Positions 6,382-11,436 of a stretch of 11,436 nt of DNA are shown here, piece after piece. Positions within the stretch are counted from its first letter, which is position 1, and each line of letters begins with the position of its first letter. The position numbers were made by a program, and so were the translations under genes. Under the pieces are notes generated by a model. It was not told where the DNA came from and searched no databases. It saw only the letters and a program-made list of their open reading frames with translations. Location of the stretch: positions 18,222 through 29,657 of the forward strand of contig DYIG01000003.1 in the NCBI GenBank assembly GCA_020723725.1, read 5' to 3'. Origin of the DNA: Thermaerobacter marianensis. GTDB lineage: Bacteria; Bacillota; Sulfobacillia; DYIH01; DYIG01.

Positions 6382-8568
6382 TTGTTGAAGAGCCTAAGGG
6401 CAAAGGTCTTTTTGGTTTTTGGCATGTTCTTTTGCCTTATGATTGTCAGTTTCGGGATGACCTACAATGCCGTTAAGAAAGAATCAGCTAACCGCAAGAT
6501 GATAAACCTTGCTGGTGCGCAACGAATGCTGAGTCAAAAAATGGCCAAGGAGGCATTTGAAGCGTCAACCGGGAATGAAGATGCCCGCCGCTCATTGGAA
6601 CAAACTGCTTCCAGGTTTGATTTAGTCTTAAAGGGTCTATTGAATGGGGACGACAAGCTTGAATTACTCAAGGTTGAATCGCCTGAGGTTCGTTCAAAGC
6701 TTGAGGCTGTACATAAGCAATGGATCCCCTTCAAGGAAAAAGTAGGTATTATAGCGGGGAGCGAGGGCGGTAAGTATCAGGAAGCCCTATCCTTTGTGGC
6801 CGACAATAACGGTAAACTGCTGGATGAAATGAATAAAGCCGTTAAGCTGATGGAGGAATGGGGCGTGGACGGCCTTACGATTAACCTGGCCGGCGCGCAG
6901 CGTATGCTCAGTCAGAAGGTCACAAAGGAAGTGCTGCTTGTGGGCCAAGGGGATACGGACGCGGTTTCACTCGCTCGCGCGTCGGTTGATCGATTCGATG
7001 CCGTGCTCAAGGGGCTTATTAATGGAGATACCAACCTCGGTCTTCAACCCGCGACAATCCCTGCCATCAAGCAGCAGCTGCAGGTTGTATCAGGGTTGTG
7101 GGGTCCCTTCAAAGAGCAAACATTGGTTATCCTCGGACAGGAAGGCCAGCAGCAGCGGGAGGCCCTTAATTACATCATAGATAACAACCCGGGACTCCTG
7201 AAGGATATGAATGATGCAGTCGTGGCCATGGAGGCTGGATCTGAAGGCCGGATGCTCATTCTCCAGGTCGTCATCCTCATTCTGGGCCTGATTATCATTA
7301 TGCTCGGCCTGTTTCTCATGAACCGCTGGGTAACAAAGCCAATAAACCTTATTGAAGGCGTAGTGGAGAGAATCAGCAAAGGTGACCTGACTCATACAAC
7401 GGGTATCAGGGGTCAGGATGAAATCGGTCGGTTGGGCGCCAATTTTGATTTAATGGTTACCAACCTTAAAAAACTACTTTTCCAGGTGCAGGATGCTAGC
7501 AACCGTGTCGCTGCGTCGAGCGCCCAATTATCCTCAGCTGCGGATCACGTGGCACAAACATCCTCACAGGTAACTTTAGCCGTCCAGCAGGTGGCAAACG
7601 GTGCGGTTGAGCAGACGGAGAGCGTTCAAGAGACGGTAGCTGTCATGAATGAGCTGCGTCAAACAATTAATCAAATAGCCAGGGGCGCTCACACTCAAGC
7701 CCAAAGCGCTAACGAGACTTCGGCCATTATCAAACAGATAGCCGAGGCCATAGACCAGGTGGCATATACGGCTCAGGGTGTATTAGAGGCCGCTAATCAG
7801 GCGCTCGCTGTGGCCGAAGATGGCGGCAGCGCAGTGGAAAAAACAATACGCGGCATGGAGAGGATACGCCAAACGGCAATGGAGGCATCTACCCGGGTAA
7901 GGGAGCTTGGTCAGCAGTCACAGCAGATTGGCGAGATAGTCTCTTTAATTAGCGATATCGCCGATCAAACCAACCTCCTGGCGTTAAACGCAGCCATAGA
8001 GGCAGCGCGCGCCGGCGAGCACGGCAAGGGTTTTGCAGTGGTTGCGGAAGAGGTGCGCAAACTGGCAGAGCGTTCAAGCAGGGCTACGAAGGACATTGCC
8101 GACTTGATTAATAATGTCCAGATGGGGGTTGAAGCCGCTGTTTCTTCAATGGACGCCGGAACCCAGGAGGTAGAAAAGGGCGCTGAGTTGGCCAGTGGGG
8201 TAGGCAGTGTTTTGGAGGACATCCTTCAGGCGATGCGCCGAACCAATGGATATGCTCAGGAAATCTCTGCTGCGGCAGAGCAGGTGGCGGCCGGGGTGGG
8301 GGATGCAGTGGCCGCAATAGATAACGTTGCGCGTGTTACAGAAGAAAACTCCGCAGCCACAGAGCAAATGGCAGCGTCCAGCACCCAAATTACCAATTCG
8401 GTTGAGGCTGTTGCTGCGGTGTCGAAGGAAACTGCAGAGTCATCTTCGGAAGTGAGTGTCGCTACCCAGGAGATGAACGCTTCGGCGGAGCAGATTAGCG
8501 CGACCGCGCAGTCCCTGGCGGGAATGGCCAAAGAGCTTCAGGCTATGATCGGGAATTTTAAGCTTTAG
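6382..8568 (+). CDS. Methyl-accepting chemotaxis protein with tandem PilJ-type sensor repeats
   Basis: A 728-residue transmembrane chemoreceptor that would signal through CheW/CheA. TM1 is residues about 9-28. The outside region contains two copies of the PilJ-type N-terminal sensor module (related to the nitrate-sensing P-box of NarX/NarQ). INLAGAQRMLSQK occurs at 41-53 and again at 167-179, RFDxVLKGLxNGD at 78-90 and 204-216, and WxPFKE at 114-119 and 240-245, so the module repeats with a 126-residue period. TM2 is about 291-313, HAMP about 314-368, then a long coiled-coil signalling domain with the conserved tip ISDIADQTNLLALNAAIEAA (523-542) and GKGFAVVAEEVRKLAERS (548-565). The start is TTG 6382, with AAGGAGG 8 nt upstream; the next codon is also TTG. 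The gene is monocistronic and followed by a strong terminator. The ligand is unknown; nitrate or nitrite is only a family-based guess. Confidence 0.93.
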   Translation: MLKSLRAKVFLVFGMFFCLMIVSFGMTYNAVKKESANRKMINLAGAQRMLSQKMAKEAFEASTGNEDARRSLEQTASRFDLVLKGLLNGDDKLELLKVESPEVRSKLEAVHKQWIPFKEKVGIIAGSEGGKYQEALSFVADNNGKLLDEMNKAVKLMEEWGVDGLTINLAGAQRMLSQKVTKEVLLVGQGDTDAVSLARASVDRFDAVLKGLINGDTNLGLQPATIPAIKQQLQVVSGLWGPFKEQTLVILGQEGQQQREALNYIIDNNPGLLKDMNDAVVAMEAGSEGRMLILQVVILILGLIIIMLGLFLMNRWVTKPINLIEGVVERISKGDLTHTTGIRGQDEIGRLGANFDLMVTNLKKLLFQVQDASNRVAASSAQLSSAADHVAQTSSQVTLAVQQVANGAVEQTESVQETVAVMNELRQTINQIARGAHTQAQSANETSAIIKQIAEAIDQVAYTAQGVLEAANQALAVAEDGGSAVEKTIRGMERIRQTAMEASTRVRELGQQSQQIGEIVSLISDIADQTNLLALNAAIEAARAGEHGKGFAVVAEEVRKLAERSSRATKDIADLINNVQMGVEAAVSSMDAGTQEVEKGAELASGVGSVLEDILQAMRRTNGYAQEISAAAEQVAAGVGDAVAAIDNVARVTEENSAATEQMAASSTQITNSVEAVAAVSKETAESSSEVSVATQEMNASAEQISATAQSLAGMAKELQAMIGNFKL

Positions 8569-8588
8569 CTAAAGCGATCAAAAAGCAT

Positions 8589-8645
8589 AAAAGCGCGTTA
8601 TCGGGGATCACCGAGGAGGGGTATCCGATAGCGCTCTTTTATTTT
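8589..8645. terminator. Bidirectional Rho-independent terminator
   Basis: AGCGC (8592-8596) plus TATCGG (8599-8604) pair with CCGATA (8625-8630) plus GCGCT (8631-8635), with a 2-nt bulge on one side and a loop region between. It is followed by CTTTTATTTT on the plus strand. On the minus strand the same hairpin is followed by TTTTATGCTTTTT. It thus serves both the chemoreceptor gene and the convergent DUF421 gene, whose stop codon overlaps the plus-strand T run. Confidence 0.85.
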
Positions 8646-9337
8646 CGCCTGTCTTTGATCTTCCCTTGTACGAAGAGGTCTCCCTTTGCATCGAGTGAGG
8701 CGAGGAGCACGTTTTCAGCCTTCAAGCCCTTTTTGGCGAGCTGGGTATCCAACCACTCCCGGTTCTTACCGATCCCCCTCAGCACCTCGTCATCGACCTG
8801 ACCGTCGACAATAAGGTTTACTGGCAGACTGTCTTTTGGCGGGATAATCCCCAAATCCAGGGGTGTTAAGGGGCGTTTTTCGGCCTTTGGTATAACAGTA
8901 AGTTTCCCTGTTGGCTCGAGAAGAGCGAATTCCACGTCAGCGATATTGTGAATGCCGGTTTCGCGCATCTGGCTGAGCAATTCATCCAGGTTATACCTGA
9001 GTGAGCGCATTTCAGCCTCATTGATCTGGCCATGTTTGACTATAATGCTGGGTTTCCCGGCCACCCAGGCCCGGATCCTCATGTTCTTAAGCATCAGATA
9101 ACTCAGGCTGATCTCGGCAAAGGCCAGTACCCCAACCGGTATAAGACCTACCCAGATGGGGTAATTGTCTTGTTCAATAGCAATTACTGCGGCATCGGCA
9201 ATCATGATACTGACCACCAGATCAAGGGGGGATAGGGACGCGATTTCTCGCTTACCGGTAACCCTCATAACGATAATTAAAACTATGTAGAAGAATAAGG
9301 TCTTCCAGGCGAGACCAAAGGGGGATGGAATATGCAT
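8639..9337 (-). CDS. DUF421 (YetF/YdfR-like) membrane protein
   Basis: A 232-residue protein of the DUF421 family. The N-terminal part has about three hydrophobic helices (TLFFYIVLIIVMRVTGKREI; LVVSIMIADAAVIAI; VGLIPVGVLAFAEISLSYLML), with the family-typical RVTGKREI and LSPLDLVVSI segments. The soluble part follows: GKPSIIVKHGQINEAEMRSL, LRETGI-type helix (LLSQMRETGIHNIADVEFALLE) and GKLTVIPK. I chose ATG 9337, which has GGAGG at 9346-9350 (8 nt spacing); a longer in-frame start at 9373 would add 12 polar residues and lacks support. Relatives in Bacillus have been tied to membrane or spore physiology, but no biochemical role is established that could be claimed here. It is transcribed alone, convergent with the chemoreceptor gene and divergent from the eRF1-like gene. 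Confidence 0.88.
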   Translation of the reverse strand: MHIPSPFGLAWKTLFFYIVLIIVMRVTGKREIASLSPLDLVVSIMIADAAVIAIEQDNYPIWVGLIPVGVLAFAEISLSYLMLKNMRIRAWVAGKPSIIVKHGQINEAEMRSLRYNLDELLSQMRETGIHNIADVEFALLEPTGKLTVIPKAEKRPLTPLDLGIIPPKDSLPVNLIVDGQVDDEVLRGIGKNREWLDTQLAKKGLKAENVLLASLDAKGDLFVQGKIKDRRK

Positions 9338-9520
9338 GTGACCTGCCTCCGGTGGTCTATTGTTTCCCCGCAATGGATGGCTAATTCCGTGGAAGGATAG
9401 CAGGATATTGCTAAATTGGCCCGCACTTGGACGATACTAGAAATGGTCCACAAGGGTTGCAGGTATCAGCACTGCGGCGACGAATGGATGATATTACATG
9501 TAAGAAGGGGAGTGAGGGTC
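9338..9520. other. Intergenic region between divergent DUF421 and eRF1-like genes
   Basis: About 180 nt between divergent genes, assuming the GTG start at 9521. It contains the DUF421 ribosome binding site. No confident promoter was recognised in either direction. The plus frame stays open from TTG 9416, so part of this may be coding. Confidence 0.4.
9505..9512 (+). promoter_or_regulatory. Ribosome binding site favouring the GTG 9521 start
   Basis: AAGGGGAG lies 8 nt before GTG 9521 and is much better than anything preceding TTG 9416, where only a weak AGGA at 9402-9405 is present. This decides my start choice for the eRF1-like gene. Confidence 0.5.
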
Positions 9521-10699
9521 GTGGCATTGGCATCGTCAGCACTTCAGGTTTCAGCAGGTGACATGTTGAATGGTTTGGTAGGTTACCAGGGCAACCACTA
9601 TCCCGTATCCAGCCTCTATCTCACAATCGATCGCGCCAGGGATCAAAACCAAGGTTATATAGCAGATTTGAAGTCTCTTATAAAGGCTAAAAAGGAGGAT
9701 AAAAGGTTTTCTAGTTTAGAACGCATCGCGCGCATGTCTTTAGAGGAAGACTGGGACCGTTTTCTGGAAACGGTGACTAGCATGAGAGGGTTTGCTACGA
9801 AGGGGATAGCCATGTTTTCCTCCAGCAGGGCCGGCATTTGGCAGGTATTCCCCCTTCCGTCCCCTGTGCCAAATGCCCTCTATTTCGGCAAACAGCCTTA
9901 TATAACACCGTTAGCGCTTTTTCAAGCCCGGTATGGACGTGGTTTAGTCCTGCTGGTGGGCAGGCGCAACGCGCGGCTGATGGAGATTGAGTGTGGAATC
10001 CCGGGCCAGGAAATCACCTGGGAGGAAGACGTGCCCTCCAGGGTTAAAGAGGGCGGGTGGAGGATGTATGAGGAAAAGAGGATCGACAACCATATCCTCT
10101 ACCACCTTGAGTTGCATATCCGGAACTCGATTTCTCGTCTAAAAGAAGTCGCTGCCAAGTACACCCCGAATTGGGTTATAATCGGTGGCTCTGATGAAGC
10201 CCGCCAATTGTTGCAGAAATTTATAAATGATACGAGTCCAAGATTGAATATTCTCGCTGTTTTGGATCTTCCGGTGGATACCTCGTCCTCAGATTTATTG
10301 CGCCTGGCCTTGGAAGCGGAACATAAGGCCAGCCTTGAGCGGGCCGAGAAATATCTTCATTTTCTTGAGTCCGTGGTGGTGACAGGTAAAGCAACCCTGG
10401 GGCTTACAGATACGGCGGTGGCTGCAGCCCAGGGACGCCTGGGCGTTTTGCTCGTCTCAAAGGAAGGGATGCGTAAAGGCCAGAAGTGCTTGTCTTGTGG
10501 CACAGTAAATCAGGATGAATACTGGCAGGTAACCGGACGTTGCGCCGGTTGCGGTTCCCATTCGGCTGAACCAGTCAGCGATATCATAAACAGCCTGGTC
10601 CATCAAGCATTTGTTCACAAGACAGAAGTTTGTTTTATTGAATCAGGGCCATTTTGGTGGGAAGAAGCTGACCGGGTCGGCGGTATACTCAGGTATTGA
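9521..10699 (+). CDS. Bacterial eRF1-like (baeRF family) protein with zinc ribbon
   Basis: Resembles bacterial relatives of the archaeal/eukaryotic release factor eRF1 and Pelota. With residues counted from GTG 9521 (392 aa), the N-terminal domain starts with YPVSSLYLTIDR (about 27-38), the usual beginning of these families. The central RNase H-like domain holds GRGLVLLVGRRNARLMEI, then EGGWRMYEEKRIDNHILYHLE (the GGW...R.DNH region) and WVIIGGSDEARQLLQKF. The C-terminal L7Ae-like domain contains LGLTDTAVAAAQGRLGVLLVSKEG and an inserted zinc ribbon with C323/C326 and C341/C344. A canonical GGQ catalytic motif is not visible, so peptide release is not implied; ribosome rescue or an RNA-related role is inferred. 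GTG 9521 has AAGGGGAG 8 nt upstream; TTG 9416 is an alternative adding 35 residues with no clear similarity. It ends 6 nt from the convergent signal peptidase gene. Confidence 0.82.
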   Translation: MALASSALQVSAGDMLNGLVGYQGNHYPVSSLYLTIDRARDQNQGYIADLKSLIKAKKEDKRFSSLERIARMSLEEDWDRFLETVTSMRGFATKGIAMFSSSRAGIWQVFPLPSPVPNALYFGKQPYITPLALFQARYGRGLVLLVGRRNARLMEIECGIPGQEITWEEDVPSRVKEGGWRMYEEKRIDNHILYHLELHIRNSISRLKEVAAKYTPNWVIIGGSDEARQLLQKFINDTSPRLNILAVLDLPVDTSSSDLLRLALEAEHKASLERAEKYLHFLESVVVTGKATLGLTDTAVAAAQGRLGVLLVSKEGMRKGQKCLSCGTVNQDEYWQVTGRCAGCGSHSAEPVSDIINSLVHQAFVHKTEVCFIESGPFWWEEADRVGGILRY

Positions 10700-10705
10700 A
10701 CGTGT

Positions 10706-11284
10706 TTATCTAGGAGCAGCAAACACTGCAGTGGGCAGGGAAGTCAGGGTTGCCAGCAAGGTCACAGGCCACATGCTGGAGGTCCTGACAACCCTGCCTA
10801 TTATTTTATCTTCATTTACCGCGCCAAAGAGACGGCTATCGCCACTGGAATCCCTATTGTCACCCATTACGAAATACGCACCTTCCGGAACGGTAAGAGG
10901 TCCAAACGATTCGTTTGAGGTGTCAGTAGCGTAAGGCTCCATTACAGGGCGATAGTTAACATAAAGCAATCCCCCGGAGATGTGAACGGTCTGACCTTCC
11001 CGTGCAATAATGCGTTTAACGATTAATTGGTGCTGGATAGCGGGGTTGGAACCATCGTTTTTTATTACCGCGATTTCCCCTGTGGTTGGCCGACGTAATC
11101 TATAGGTCACCAGGTCAAGATAGACGGTATCACCGTTGCGAAGGGTGGGCTCCATTGAATCCCCTACTACCGTAACGGGTGCCAGAACATGGGACTTCAG
11201 GTAGCCGGTTACGATGATAAGGAAGGCTAAAAAGGCAAAGAAGAAAAAGATTTTTTCGGTTCGATGCTGGTTAGCCAGACTCAC
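10706..11284 (-). CDS. lepB: Type I signal peptidase
   Basis: The membrane-bound serine/lysine protease that removes signal peptides from exported preproteins. The 192-residue product has an N-terminal anchor (about residues 12-28, after a KR-type basic start), then box B with the catalytic serine S43 in VVGDSMEPTL, box D with the general-base lysine K90 (LIVKRIIA), and box E GDNRDSSGDSR (141-151). The arrangement and length match the short Gram-positive SipS-type enzymes. The start is GTG 11284, with GGAGAG at 11292-11297 (7 nt spacing). After the conserved end of the domain (MWP, about 171) there are some 20 mostly hydrophobic residues (LLATLTSLPTAVFAAPR), possibly a second membrane contact. 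The stop lies 6 nt from that of the convergent eRF1-like gene, with no clear terminator between. Confidence 0.95.
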   Translation of the reverse strand: MSLANQHRTEKIFFFFAFLAFLIIVTGYLKSHVLAPVTVVGDSMEPTLRNGDTVYLDLVTYRLRRPTTGEIAVIKNDGSNPAIQHQLIVKRIIAREGQTVHISGGLLYVNYRPVMEPYATDTSNESFGPLTVPEGAYFVMGDNRDSSGDSRLFGAVNEDKIIGRVVRTSSMWPVTLLATLTSLPTAVFAAPR

Positions 11285-11436
11285 TATGCTTCTCTCCGGA
11301 ATCGGCCCCTAATGGTAGTAACGTCTCTGAGGACCGTATTTTTATGGGGCTACGGGTTCATTTCCAGTGGTAATCAGGCTGCATAAGCGATCCAATGCGG
11401 GGCAAAAATAGCTGCTGTGGTAATGATCCATCGGGG

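Noticed and set aside
11285..11436. Possible gene end at the right edge of the window
   Set aside because: Only short open stretches (about 20 codons) reach the edge and none shows recognisable protein features; no promoter for the signal peptidase gene could be fixed either.

Overview
The window looks like part of the replication-origin-proximal region of a low-to-medium GC Gram-positive bacterium, most likely an anaerobic Clostridia (Peptococcaceae/Desulfotomaculales-like) lineage. The basis is the gene order dnaN - S4-domain yaaA - recF - DUF721 - gyrB, strong AGGAGG-type ribosome binding sites, frequent TTG/GTG starts, a Gram-positive-type GyrB without the long proteobacterial insert, and a probable selenoprotein. 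The genus cannot be fixed from the sequence alone.

Layout: (1) 34-5048, plus strand, is a tightly packed replication/repair operon (dnaN, yaaA, recF, a DUF721 gene with a C-terminal zinc ribbon, gyrB), with touching or overlapping gene ends. gyrA does not follow gyrB. (2) 5052-5822, minus strand, is a two-gene operon. Its first gene encodes a small MerT-like membrane protein interrupted by an in-frame TGA (codon 33, in a Cys-Val-Thr-TGA context). A GC-rich hairpin with a GGUCU loop lies 27 nt downstream of that TGA, as expected for a bacterial SECIS element, so I read the gene as a selenoprotein. Its second gene encodes a membrane-anchored rhodanese. The operon's promoter carries a perfect TACCCCCGGGGGTA palindrome between -35 and -10, resembling operators of CsoR/CstR-type repressors. 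(3) 6004-6079 is tRNA-Asp(GTC) with its own promoter and probable terminator. (4) 6382-8568 is a chemoreceptor with a duplicated PilJ-type sensor module, ending in a bidirectional terminator shared with (5) a DUF421 membrane protein on the minus strand (8639-9337). (6) About 9521-10699 encodes a bacterial eRF1-like (baeRF) protein with a zinc ribbon. (7) 10706-11284, minus strand, is a type I signal peptidase.

The first block serves chromosome replication and topology. The selenoprotein-rhodanese pair looks like a small, sulfur- or metal-responsive envelope system handling persulfide/selenium or a soft metal; this is the most interesting part of the window and would be mis-annotated by standard gene callers as a broken or 61-residue ORF. 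The remaining genes (chemoreceptor, DUF421, baeRF, signal peptidase) are independent units with no obvious common pathway.
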